Source: KK5 sp034043675 (GTDB taxonomy: Bacteria > Pseudomonadota > Gammaproteobacteria > Burkholderiales > Burkholderiaceae_C). From it: DNA of 64,000 nucleotides. This document shows positions 27,023 through 36,149 of this stretch, one piece after another; positions within the stretch are counted from its first letter, which is position 1; each line of letters begins with the position of its first letter. A program made the position numbers and the translations under genes. A model generated the notes under the pieces. That model searched no databases. It was not told the origin of the DNA and was given only the letters and a program-made list of their open reading frames with translations. Where the stretch lies: the NCBI RefSeq assembly GCF_034043675.1, contig NZ_JAXCLA010000009.1, positions 186,001 to 250,000 on the forward strand. Reading direction: 5' to 3'.

Positions 27023-27406
27023 ATGATCGACCACACCGGATTGAGCGTCAGCGACTACGAGCGCAGCAAGGCCTTCTACATCGCGGCGCTGGCGCCGATC
27101 GGCTACCAGCTGCTGGCTGAATTCCCCGCCGCCGTCACCGGCAGCACCGACGTCGCCGGTTTCGGCGAGCCGCCGAAACCGGACTTCTGGATTCACCGCG
27201 GCGTGCCGAACCAGCCGCCGATCCACATCGCATTCCGCGTCGATTCACGCGCCAAGGTCGACGCTTTCCACCGCGCTGCGATGGCCGCCGGCGGCACCGA
27301 CAACGGTCCACCAGGCCTGCGCCCGCACTACCACCCGAACTACTACGGCGCCTTCGTGCGTGACCCGGACGGGCACAACATTGAGGCGGTGTGCCACGAG
27401 GGGTGA
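27023..27406 (+). CDS. VOC family (glyoxalase/dioxygenase fold) protein
   Basis: A 127-residue VOC protein: MIDHTGLSVSDYERSKAFYI (metal ligand His4), HIAFRVDSRAKVDAFHRAA and GAFVRDPDGHNIEAVCHEG with the late Glu ligand. Related proteins are often annotated as lactoylglutathione lyase-like; the reaction is unknown. GAGGAG lies 11 bp upstream of ATG 27023. Confidence 0.88.
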   Translation: MIDHTGLSVSDYERSKAFYIAALAPIGYQLLAEFPAAVTGSTDVAGFGEPPKPDFWIHRGVPNQPPIHIAFRVDSRAKVDAFHRAAMAAGGTDNGPPGLRPHYHPNYYGAFVRDPDGHNIEAVCHEG

Positions 27407-27518
27407 GGGGGCACCCCGTTGCCCTGCGTTCGTTCCATCGGCCGAAGCACCTGAACCAATCGAAGACTTCTCCTCTCAGTAAACTGGACCTCACCCAACA
27501 TCCACGGAGTCCTTTCTC

Positions 27519-28163
27519 ATGCAGCGTCGAACGTTCTGGCAAGGCAGTGCAGCCGCGGGCATCGGCCTGTTGAGCGGGGTCTCCGCGCCGGCGCAGGCAC
27601 AACAGCCGACGACTTTGATCGAGGGCCAGCACTACCAGCGCCTGCAGACGCCGGTCGCCACCGGCGGGCAGGGTCCAGAAGTGCTGGAGTTCTTCTGGTA
27701 CGGCTGCCCGTTCTGCTACAAGTTCGATCCCACCTTGAGCGCCTGGGAGGCGCACAAGCCGGCCAAGGTGGCGTTCCGACGCATCCCGACGATCATCCAC
27801 GGCGCCAGCCGCGAACATCAGAAGCTGTTCTTCGCGCTGGAGCTGATGGGGATGGAGCACACGGTGCATGCCCAGGTCTTCACGATCGTGCAATCGGAGC
27901 CGGAAGGCCTGAACGACTTGCCATCGATGCAGGCGCTGGTCCGCAAGCTCGGCGGCGATGCCGACAAATTCGCCGCGATGTACAAGTCCTTCGGCCTGCA
28001 GGCTCGGTGCCAGGGGGCGGCCACTCTGTTCGGCGCGGCCGGCCTGACCTCCGTCCCGTCGCTGCTGATCAATGGCCGCTACGTGACCTCGCCGTCGATG
28101 GCCGGCGGCGCGGACCAGGCGATCCACGTGGTCGATGCGCTGCTAGCCCGCGGCACGGCCTGA
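27519..28163 (+). CDS. dsbA: DsbA-type thiol:disulfide interchange protein
   Basis: A 214-residue periplasmic oxidoreductase. A signal peptide with twin-arginine-like start (MQRRTFWQGSAAAGIGLL, cut near AQAQ) precedes a thioredoxin fold with the active site FFWYGCPFCYKFDP (CPFC) and the cis-Pro loop LTSVPSLLINGRYVTSP. DsbA introduces disulfides into exported proteins. CXXC dipeptide PF is less common than PH in DsbA but found in betaproteobacteria. The gene lies 26 bp before the LysE gene. Confidence 0.87.
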   Translation: MQRRTFWQGSAAAGIGLLSGVSAPAQAQQPTTLIEGQHYQRLQTPVATGGQGPEVLEFFWYGCPFCYKFDPTLSAWEAHKPAKVAFRRIPTIIHGASREHQKLFFALELMGMEHTVHAQVFTIVQSEPEGLNDLPSMQALVRKLGGDADKFAAMYKSFGLQARCQGAATLFGAAGLTSVPSLLINGRYVTSPSMAGGADQAIHVVDALLARGTA

Positions 28164-28188
28164 CGCTGCAAACCTCCAAGGAACGCCC

Positions 28189-28815
28189 ATGTCCTTCGAA
28201 CTCTGGCTCGCCTTCGTCGCCGCTTCCGCGGTGCTTCTGATCATTCCCGGACCGACGATCCTGACGGTCATCAGCTACTCGATGGCGCATGGCCGTCGTG
28301 CCAACGTGCCGCTCGTGGCGGCCGTCGCCCTGGGCGATTCGACGGCCCTGGTCGTGTCTCTGCTCGGCCTTGGCGCCTTGCTGGCAACCTCGGCATTCTG
28401 GTTCACGGCGGTCAAGTGGGCGGGCGGCCTGTACCTGCTCTATCTGGGCCTGAAGATGCTGCGCTCCGGGGTGTCGGCGGCCGAGGTGTTCAAGCCCGCC
28501 GCGCCGAAGTCCCGCTGGCGGCTGTTCGCGAATACCTACCTCGTCACGGCGCTCAATCCGAAGGGCATCGTGTTCTTCGTCGCCTTCCTGCCGCAGTTCA
28601 TCAAGCCGGGTGCCGACGTCACGCGCCAACTGTGGATGCTGGCCGTCACCTTCGTCGTCATGGCCATGCTCAATGCGGGGCTCTATGCCGTGTTCGCAGC
28701 GTCGGCGCGCAAGCTGCTGGCTTCTGCGCAGGCGCAGCGGCGCTTCAACTTCCTGGGCGGCTCGCTGCTGTCGGCTGCAGGCGTGTGGGCGCTGCTGGCC
28801 AAGCGTCCCGCATAG
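28189..28815 (+). CDS. LysE/RhtB family amino acid exporter
   Basis: A 208-residue inner-membrane protein with five to six helices. The N-terminus ELWLAFVAASAVLLIIPGPT contains the family IPGP motif, and VAVALGDSTALVVSLLGLGA and KWAGGLYLLYLGLKMLRSG follow as usual, then NPKGIVFFVAFLPQF. Such proteins export homoserine, threonine, lysine or similar. It is downstream of the DsbA gene and converges with the DJ-1/PfpI gene (one base apart). Confidence 0.92.
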   Translation: MSFELWLAFVAASAVLLIIPGPTILTVISYSMAHGRRANVPLVAAVALGDSTALVVSLLGLGALLATSAFWFTAVKWAGGLYLLYLGLKMLRSGVSAAEVFKPAAPKSRWRLFANTYLVTALNPKGIVFFVAFLPQFIKPGADVTRQLWMLAVTFVVMAMLNAGLYAVFAASARKLLASAQAQRRFNFLGGSLLSAAGVWALLAKRPA

Positions 28816-29562
28816 CTAGCCGAGCATCGCTGCGAACTCGGCGGCGAAGCGGTGGGCATCGCCGGGCCAGCGGGCCGAGAGGTAGTTGCCGTCGCGCACG
28901 ACGAAGCCGAGTTCGGGATGGTCGGGCGTATCGCGCCGCAGGCTGATCGGTCCGGCGTCGAAGTCCTTAGCGCGAGCCAGGGCGCGCGTGACCTCGGATT
29001 GCACGGTCTCGGGATAGGTGCGGTAGTAGTCGCCCATCCAGGCTCGGGTCAGCCACCAGGCGCTCAATTCCATCTGCGCGGTCAGGGCCGTCGTGCGGCG
29101 ACCGAACAGGACGGACCGCCCCTGCGCATCGCGCGAGCGAGCGGCCACGATCGTGCCGTGGCAGATCGCACCGACCGGGCGGTCGAGCGCGAACATCGCT
29201 GCCACCAGGGCCTGCAGCGAGGCCGATTCGAGATAAGGCCTGACACCTTGCGCATGGCCGCCGGGCAGGATGATCCCGGCATAGTCCGCGGCCTGCAGCG
29301 CGGCGTAGGGCAGCGGACGCTGAAACGAAGCATCGGCCTGCAGCGCACCGTAGGCTTCGCGGCCATTGGCATCGGCACGCAGCAGCCCGGCGAGCAGGCC
29401 GAGGCCCCGGCCGCTTACCATGATCGGGTCCGCATTCGCCGGGCCACCGTCGGGTGTCGCGAAGACGATTCGATGGCCGCGGGCCTGCAGGATGCGCCAC
29501 GGGACGGCGACTTCGGTCGGATCGAAATCCGTGTTGGGCAGCGGGATCAGCAGGGTGGCCAT
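28816..29562 (-). CDS. DJ-1/PfpI family type 1 glutamine amidotransferase-like protein
   Basis: A 248-residue protein of the DJ-1/PfpI superfamily. The nucleophile elbow is GAICHGTIVAARS with Cys134; ADYAGIILPGGHAQG precedes it and a Glu early in the chain (DFDPTEVAVPW) fits the DJ-1 Glu. Members act as chaperones/deglycases or hydratases; which one is unclear. It diverges from the phosphatase-like gene at 29627, with a 64-bp shared upstream region. Confidence 0.88.
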   Translation of the reverse strand: MATLLIPLPNTDFDPTEVAVPWRILQARGHRIVFATPDGGPANADPIMVSGRGLGLLAGLLRADANGREAYGALQADASFQRPLPYAALQAADYAGIILPGGHAQGVRPYLESASLQALVAAMFALDRPVGAICHGTIVAARSRDAQGRSVLFGRRTTALTAQMELSAWWLTRAWMGDYYRTYPETVQSEVTRALARAKDFDAGPISLRRDTPDHPELGFVVRDGNYLSARWPGDAHRFAAEFAAMLG

Positions 29563-29626
29563 CTTGTGCAGGGGATAGGTAGCTTCGAACGCTATGCTCG
29601 TTGTTTCCGTCAGGTGTGAATTCTCG

Positions 29627-30145
29627 ATGCGCTACCTTCTCGCTGCTCTCGTTTTCGCCACATCCACCGCTCTTTTCGCCGCGCCCGCGGCTCCGCCGAA
29701 CCTGATCGTTATCGACGCCAAGCTCACGACGGCGGGCCAGCCTTCCGCCGAGTGGCTCGCCACGCTGAAGGCGCAGGGCTACGAGGCGGTGATCTACCTG
29801 GCACCGCCGACGGTCGACGACGCAGTGCGGGACGAGCCGCTGATCGTCGGCCGGCAGGGACTGATCTGGGCCAACCTGCCGATCAAGTTCGGCAGCCCGG
29901 TCGATGCCGACTACGAGAGCTTCGCGGCTCTGCTCAAGGCGCTGCGCGGCAAGAAGGTGCTGGTGCATTGCGAGGTCAATATGCGCGCCTCGTCGCTGAC
30001 CTTCCTCTACCGCACGCTGGTCGAAGGCACGGATCCCAACCTGGCCTGGGAGTCCGTCTCCAAGGTGTGGACACCTCAGGGGCCGTGGAAGGCGCTGCTG
30101 CTCAAGCGCCTGAGCGCGCAGGGCATCGCCTTCGATCCGTTCTGA
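29627..30145 (+). CDS. exported PTP-like protein with HCxxNxR P-loop
   Basis: A 172-residue protein with a Sec signal peptide (MRYLLAALVFATSTALF). The fold resembles bacterial dual-specificity phosphatase-like proteins: IDAKLTTAGQPSAEWLATLK, YEAVIYLAPPT, and the loop VLVHCEVNMRASSLTFLYR. In HCEVNMR the Cys115 and Arg120 are separated by four residues, not the five of the canonical CX5R loop, so ordinary phosphatase chemistry is doubtful. It starts at ATG 29627; a GTG upstream is in frame but has no signal. Periplasmic location is predicted. Confidence 0.8.
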   Translation: MRYLLAALVFATSTALFAAPAAPPNLIVIDAKLTTAGQPSAEWLATLKAQGYEAVIYLAPPTVDDAVRDEPLIVGRQGLIWANLPIKFGSPVDADYESFAALLKALRGKKVLVHCEVNMRASSLTFLYRTLVEGTDPNLAWESVSKVWTPQGPWKALLLKRLSAQGIAFDPF

Positions 30146-30292
30146 TTCGTTTTGACGACGGGGTGCCGACGTGCCCCATAGCTCCATGCCATGGTCCGGC
30201 ATCGGATTGGCATGCAGCTCGGGCACGGTTCCTGCACAGTAGCAGGACGCAAAATTTGTCCGTCGGGCAACGTTCAGTTACTTCGAGTCACG

Positions 30293-31315
30293 ATGAATCC
30301 GTCAGTTGAAACTCCAACCGTTCCGCAGTCGCTGCACATCCTCGGAATCACGCCGATCGAGGAGGCGGTCTACCGGCGCCTGCTGCGTGCGCCGGGCAGC
30401 ACCGCCGAGATGCTGGCCGCGAGCCTGAACATTCCTGCGGCCGAACTTGCCGGCGCCGTTGCCGAGCTGGAGCGCAAGGGCTTCGCCACCTTCGCACCCG
30501 AGCGGGAGCCGCGGCTGTTTCCTTCGCCGCCGGACATCGCCATCGAGTCGCTGCTGCTGCTCCGCCAGAAGGAACTGCAGCTGGCGCGCCTGGCCATTGC
30601 GGAGCTGCAGCGCGAGCAGATCAGCACGCCCGACGGCAACCCGGTGGTCGAGATCATCGACGCCGATCCGGCCGCCCAGGCCCAGCCCTATGCGCAGAGC
30701 CACAGCCGCGCAGTGGAAGAGGTACTGTGCCTGATCCGGCCGCCCTTCCTCGTGTCGGCGCCCAACAAGGGGGAGGATTCCCGGGCCGAAGCGCGCAAGC
30801 GCGGCGTGCGCTATCGCAACATCGTCCATCCGGACACGCTGGCGCTGCCGGGCTGGACCGAGATCCTGCGGCAGGACTACGAGGCCGGCGAAGAGATCCG
30901 CCTGCTCTCGGAAGTGCCGTTCAAGATGATCGTGGCCGACCGGGAACTGGGCCTGCTGCCGCTGAAGGTCGGCGAGCCCCGCGGGCCGATGCTGCTGCTG
31001 CGCCGCTCGGCCGTGCTGGACGCGCTGTGCGAGCTGTTCGAGACTCTGTGGATGAAGGCCGTGCCGATCAGCTTCGCCAGCGACGGCAGCTTCACGATCG
31101 GCACGGCGGCCGCCTTCGGGCCACAGCTCGAAACGATGGTCCCGCTGCTGGCCGCCGGGGTCAACGACAAAGTCGCGGCCGAGCGCCTGGGCATCTCCGA
31201 GCGCACGCTGATGCGGCGCATCGACACGCTGTACCAGACCCTCAACGCGCGCTCACGTTTCCAGGCTGGCTGGCTGGCCGCGCTACACGTAATGAAAGGC
31301 GGCAGTGAGGGCTAA
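30293..31315 (+). CDS. TrmB-like/LuxR-type helix-turn-helix regulator
   Basis: A 340-residue cytoplasmic regulator. The N-terminal winged helix reads LGITPIEEAVYRRLLRAPGS then AAELAGAVAELERKGFATF (TrmB-like). The middle resembles a phospholipase-D-like sensor (HPDTLALPGWTEILRQDY, EVPFKMIVADRELGLLPL). The C-terminus has a LuxR-type HTH: GVNDKVAAERLGISERTLM RRIDTLYQTLNARSRFQAGW. This combination is common in actinomycetes and uncommon in betaproteobacteria. A perfect palindrome (31336-31353) lies just downstream and the PEP-CTERM gene follows; regulation of that gene is possible. Confidence 0.85.
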   Translation: MNPSVETPTVPQSLHILGITPIEEAVYRRLLRAPGSTAEMLAASLNIPAAELAGAVAELERKGFATFAPEREPRLFPSPPDIAIESLLLLRQKELQLARLAIAELQREQISTPDGNPVVEIIDADPAAQAQPYAQSHSRAVEEVLCLIRPPFLVSAPNKGEDSRAEARKRGVRYRNIVHPDTLALPGWTEILRQDYEAGEEIRLLSEVPFKMIVADRELGLLPLKVGEPRGPMLLLRRSAVLDALCELFETLWMKAVPISFASDGSFTIGTAAAFGPQLETMVPLLAAGVNDKVAAERLGISERTLMRRIDTLYQTLNARSRFQAGWLAALHVMKGGSEG

Positions 31316-31335
31316 CCCGGTCAGGTTCCGGCCAG

Positions 31336-31353
31336 CTTCTGCCATGGCAGAAG
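31336..31353. promoter_or_regulatory. 18-bp perfect palindrome, candidate operator
   Basis: CTTCTGCCATGGCAGAAG is a perfect 18-bp palindrome 70 bp upstream of the PEP-CTERM gene. A weak -10-like TATGCT follows at 31383, so the palindrome would be in operator position. It could also act as a hairpin ending the HTH gene transcript. Confidence 0.5.
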
Positions 31354-31422
31354 TCAGCCAACCGTGACAAGGTTCACGCTTCTATGCTGAGGGCACCCCG
31401 AACCTCACAGGAACTTAACAAC

Positions 31423-32022
31423 ATGTTCTCGCGCACCCTGAAACGCCTGATCGGCGCATCGCTCGCCGCCTCCGCCCTCGTCATCGCTGCCGCGCCTGTC
31501 TCCGCCGCCAATGTCGAGGTGTCCTACCTGCCGCCGATCATCGGCATCGAGATGCAGTACCGCGGCATGGGCTACTCCGATGCCGACGGCAACTTCATCA
31601 GCCTCGCCGGCGCCCACATCACCTCGGCCACGGTGCTGGTGGACTTCACCTTGCCCGACGGCTTCGACGCCAGCGGCTTCCACATGGACATGGCCGTGCC
31701 GGTGTCGGGTGCCGTGAGCCAGTACTTCGCGGTGGAAGGCAGCGACCTGATCCAGGTCTCGCCGAACCACTACACCTACTCGCTGACCACCACCGACTTC
31801 AACGGTGAGATCTTCGACAGCCGCTTCGCCGTGGAGACCTACGCCATCGACAACGACGGCAATGCGATCGGCATTCCCGCGCTGGTCGATCCGAAGACCG
31901 GCTTCTACTTCACGACCGACGTGATCGCAGCCGCGGTGCCGGAACCGTCCGAAGCGATGCTGCTGGCGGGCGGCTTGCTGTTCGTTGCGCCGCTGGTCGC
32001 GCGCCGCCGCAAGAAGAGCTGA
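31423..32022 (+). CDS. PEP-CTERM sorted exported protein
   Basis: A 199-residue protein: signal peptide (MFSRTLKRLIGASLAASALV, cut near VSAAN), beta-rich middle of about 145 residues (GAHITSATVLVDFTLPDGFD, YAIDNDGNAIGIPALVDP) and C-terminal VPEPSEAMLLAGGLLFVAPL followed by ARRRKKS. The body is not similar to the other two PEP-CTERM proteins in the window. AGGAACTT precedes the ATG. The role is unknown. Confidence 0.87.
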   Translation: MFSRTLKRLIGASLAASALVIAAAPVSAANVEVSYLPPIIGIEMQYRGMGYSDADGNFISLAGAHITSATVLVDFTLPDGFDASGFHMDMAVPVSGAVSQYFAVEGSDLIQVSPNHYTYSLTTTDFNGEIFDSRFAVETYAIDNDGNAIGIPALVDPKTGFYFTTDVIAAAVPEPSEAMLLAGGLLFVAPLVARRRKKS

Positions 32023-32047
32023 TCGTTGACGAAGCGCACGCGCGGCC

Positions 32048-33088
32048 TCAGCCCGCGTGCGGTCCGTCCAGCAAGGATTCCCGCCAGACGACCTCTGGCG
32101 GGAATTCCCGTTCCACCGGCAGACTCAGGCCGTAGCACTGGTTCAGCAGGAAGCGGCAGCCGCTGATCGCGGTGCGCTGGATCGGGATGCTCAGGGTGGT
32201 CAGGCGCGGGTGCGTGTAGCGGGCCAGCGCGCTGTCGTCGTAGCCGATGACGGAGACCTCTTCCGGCACGCGCACCCCGGCGTGGCCGAAGCAGGAGATC
32301 AGGGCCATCGCCATCATGTCGTTGGCGCAGAAGACGGCCGTGAAGTTCAGGCCTTTCTTCAGCAGCTTCGTCGCTGCGGCGTGGCCGCCGTCGAAGCTGA
32401 AGTCGCCGACCATCTGGCGGCTCTTCGGGATCTTCACGCCGTGCAGCGCCAGCTCGCTGTGGAAGCCCGCCATCCGCGAGGCGTTGTCGTGCGCGTACTG
32501 CAGGCCGGAGATGCAGGCGATGTCGCGGTGGCCCTTGGCGAGCAGCGCACGCGCCACCAGCCGGCCGGCGAGTTCATGGTCGCTGGAGAAGCAGTGCAGC
32601 AGGTTGGACGGGCTGACCTGGTTCAGCAGCACCAGCCGTGGCACCCGCTCCCAAAGCGCATCGCAGTCGGCATCGGTCAGGGCGTCGCCCATCACCAGCA
32701 GGCCGTCGACCTGTCGCTCGATCAGGAACTCGATGCCGTCCAGCGCCTGCTGGCGGTGCGCTTCCATGTCGTCGATGGAGATGTCGGCCGGGCCGCAGCC
32801 GTTGGCCGCCACCATGTGGCGGTTGGCCGCGCGCAGCTCGCGGTCCACGCAGTGCAGGATCGGGCCGTAGAAGTCGCCGGCGAAGTCGGGCACGTAGATG
32901 CCGATCATGCCGGCCGACCGCGTGGACAGCGCGCGCGCCGTCGTCGAGGGCCGGAAGTTCAGCGCGGCCACCGCCTCGTTGACGCGCGCCAGGGCGTCGG
33001 CCGAGACCGAGCCGTTGCCGGAGATCGCCCGCGACGCGGTGCCGACTCCGACGCCCGCCAGCCGGGCGACGTCCTTGATGGTGGCCAT
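32048..33088 (-). CDS. LacI-family repressor of the beta-glucoside operon
   Basis: A 346-residue repressor. The HTH is TIKDVARLAGVGVGTASRAI with hinge helix NFRPSTTARALSTRSA; the sugar-binding domain includes GIYVPDFAGDFYGPILHCVD and GYDDSALARYTHPRLTTLSI. It is the last gene of the operon, 7 bp after the ATPase gene. The LacI-type operator at 38824-38839 in front of the glucosidase is its likely target, so induction by a beta-glucoside would relieve repression of its own operon. Confidence 0.92.
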   Translation of the reverse strand: MATIKDVARLAGVGVGTASRAISGNGSVSADALARVNEAVAALNFRPSTTARALSTRSAGMIGIYVPDFAGDFYGPILHCVDRELRAANRHMVAANGCGPADISIDDMEAHRQQALDGIEFLIERQVDGLLVMGDALTDADCDALWERVPRLVLLNQVSPSNLLHCFSSDHELAGRLVARALLAKGHRDIACISGLQYAHDNASRMAGFHSELALHGVKIPKSRQMVGDFSFDGGHAAATKLLKKGLNFTAVFCANDMMAMALISCFGHAGVRVPEEVSVIGYDDSALARYTHPRLTTLSIPIQRTAISGCRFLLNQCYGLSLPVEREFPPEVVWRESLLDGPHAG

Positions 33089-33094
33089 CGGTTT

Positions 33095-34192
<1,098 letters not shown>

Positions 34193-34196
34193 TTGT

Positions 34197-35102
34197 TTAA
34201 CCCTTCACTGCGCCGGCACTGATGCCGCGCACGAACCAGCGGCCGGAGACCAGGTAGACGGTCAGCGGGACCAGCGAGGTCAGGATGGTTGCGGCCATGT
34301 TGACGTTGTAGAGCCGCTCGCCGGTGGTGGTGTTGATGACGTTGTTGAGCTGCACGGTCATCGGCAGGTTCTCGCGGCCAGCGAAGACCAAGCCCAGCAG
34401 GAAGTCGTTCCAGATGTTGGTGAGCTGCATGATCACGGCCACGGCGATGATGGGCAGCGACATCGGCAGCATCAGCTGGATGAAGATGCGCCAGAATCCG
34501 CCGCCGTCGATGCGCGCCGCCTTGAACAGCTCCACCGGCACGCCGGCGTAGTAGTTGCGGAACAGCAGGGTCATCACCGGCATGCCGAAGACCGTGTGGA
34601 TCAGCACGATGCCCGGCAGCGAGCCGAAGATGCCCAACATTGCCGAGGTACGCACCAGCGGGTACAGCATCACCTGGTAGGGCACGAAGGCGCCGAACAT
34701 CAGGATGCCGAACAGCCAGCCGGCCCAGCGCACGCGCCAGAAGGAGAGGGCGTAGCCGTTCAGCGCGCCGAAGAAGATCGAAATGATCGTGCTGGGCACG
34801 ACGATCTTGACCGAGTTCCAGAAGCCCACCTGGATGCCCTGGCACTCCAGGCCCGTGCAGGCGCTGGACCAGGCTTCCACCCAGGCGTCGAAGCTGGGCT
34901 TGCTCGGCAGGGCGAACAGATTGCCCAGGCGGATCTCGTCCATCGGCTTCAGCGAGGTCGTGACCATCACGTACAGCGGGATCAGGAAGAAGATCGCCGA
35001 GGTGATCAGCAACGTATAGAGGCCGATGCGCGCGGGCGTGAAAGCGCTGCGCTTGCGTGCGGCCGGCCGGGCCGGTGCGCGTGAGGAAATGACGGCGCTC
35101 AT
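34197..35102 (-). CDS. sugar ABC transporter permease, MalG type
   Basis: A 301-residue inner-membrane permease with six helices. The EAA loop is visible as ELFKAARIDGGGFWRIFIQL near residue 200, and the C-terminus YLVSGRWFVRGISAGAVKG is the usual end for this group. ATG 35102 overlaps the MalF gene stop by 4 bp (ATGA), so the two are coupled. The cytoplasmic N-terminus is rich in Arg/Ala. Confidence 0.94.
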   Translation of the reverse strand: MSAVISSRAPARPAARKRSAFTPARIGLYTLLITSAIFFLIPLYVMVTTSLKPMDEIRLGNLFALPSKPSFDAWVEAWSSACTGLECQGIQVGFWNSVKIVVPSTIISIFFGALNGYALSFWRVRWAGWLFGILMFGAFVPYQVMLYPLVRTSAMLGIFGSLPGIVLIHTVFGMPVMTLLFRNYYAGVPVELFKAARIDGGGFWRIFIQLMLPMSLPIIAVAVIMQLTNIWNDFLLGLVFAGRENLPMTVQLNNVINTTTGERLYNVNMAATILTSLVPLTVYLVSGRWFVRGISAGAVKG

Positions 35103-36028
35103 CGCTTGGCCTCCTTCTTGGCCTGCAGCGCGCGGGCATACCACCAGGGCAGCAGCAGGGCCAGCACGGTCAGCAGCATCACGGTGGAAGCGGCCGAGGC
35201 CAGGCCGATGTTGGCGCGGTTGAACAGGTAGTCGTAGATGAACTTGGCGGGCACTTCGGATGCATCGCCGGGGCCACCCTGGGTCATCGCGACGACCACG
35301 TCGAACACCTTCACCACGCCCACCGACAGCAGCACGAAGGAGGTGCCGAAGGCCGGAGCCAGCTGCGGCATCACGATCGAGGCGTAGTAGCGCCAGCGCG
35401 GCACGCCGTCGATGCGGGCGGCATGCCACAGCGATTCGTCCACGCCGCGCAGACCCGCCAGCAGCACCGCCATCACCAGGCCCGAGGCCTGCCAGACGGC
35501 GGCGATGACGATGGTGTAGAGCACCATGTTCTGGTCGACGATCCAGTCGAACTTGAAATCGGGAAAGCCCATTGCGCGCACGGTGGCCTGGATGCCCAGT
35601 TGCGGATTCAGCATCCACTGCCAGACGAGGCCGGTGGCCACGAAGGACATTGCGTAGGGGTACAGGAAGATCGTGCGCAGCACGTCCTCGCCGCGCACGC
35701 GCTGGTCGAGGAAGACGGCCAGCAGGAAGCCGAGGATCAGGCAGGCGCCGATGAACAGCACGCCGAAGATCACGAGGTGGTTCAGCGAGATATTCCAGCG
35801 CTCGGTCTCGAACAGGCGCTGGTACTGGGTCAGGCCGATGAAGTCGTCGCGCGGGAAGACCTTGGAACTGCTGACCGAGATGCGCATCGACCACAGCAGC
35901 GTGCCGACATAGACGAACAGCACGGTGAGCGCCATCGGCAGCAGCGCGATCTGGGCGCCAAGGGAACGCCAGGGGCGCCGCACGCTTGCGGCGCGCGGCG
36001 AAGGCCCGGGCAGGGTGGTACTGGCCAT
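35099..36028 (-). CDS. sugar ABC transporter permease, MalF type
   Basis: A 309-residue permease with six helices. Recognisable are FIGLTQYQRLFETERWNISL, the EAA loop SLWHAARIDGVPRWRYYASI and AMTQGGPGDASEVPAKFIYD. It starts at ATG 36028 behind GGAGG (complement of CCTCC at 36037-36041). It is separated from the binding-protein gene upstream by 121 bp holding an inverted repeat, which may lower its expression relative to the binding protein. Confidence 0.94.
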   Translation of the reverse strand: MASTTLPGPSPRAASVRRPWRSLGAQIALLPMALTVLFVYVGTLLWSMRISVSSSKVFPRDDFIGLTQYQRLFETERWNISLNHLVIFGVLFIGACLILGFLLAVFLDQRVRGEDVLRTIFLYPYAMSFVATGLVWQWMLNPQLGIQATVRAMGFPDFKFDWIVDQNMVLYTIVIAAVWQASGLVMAVLLAGLRGVDESLWHAARIDGVPRWRYYASIVMPQLAPAFGTSFVLLSVGVVKVFDVVVAMTQGGPGDASEVPAKFIYDYLFNRANIGLASAASTVMLLTVLALLLPWWYARALQAKKEAKR

Positions 36029-36080
36029 TGCGGGCCTCCTTCAACTACGGGGAGTGTGTTGGGGTTCGCGGTGCTCACCG

Positions 36081-36141
36081 CCAACCTACGCAAATCGAAT
36101 GACTCACGTAGGTTGGAGTGAGCCCGAGGGCGAACTCCAAC
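36081..36141. repeat. REP-like GTAGGTTGGAGTGA repeat between binding-protein and permease genes
   Basis: CCAACCTACG (36081-36090) and CGTAGGTTGG (36107-36116) are inverted; GTAGGTTGGAGTGA at 36108 starts a hairpin GTTGGAGT...ACTCCAAC (36111-36141). This is the third copy of the repeat family seen at 478-555. In this place it can act as an mRNA processing or stabilising hairpin for the upstream binding-protein message. Confidence 0.8.
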
Positions 36142-36149
36142 GATGCAGA

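Noticed and set aside
36081..36141. Inverted repeat between binding protein and permease as an insertion sequence
   Set aside because: It is too short, has no transposase or target-site duplication visible, and matches the REP-like family instead.
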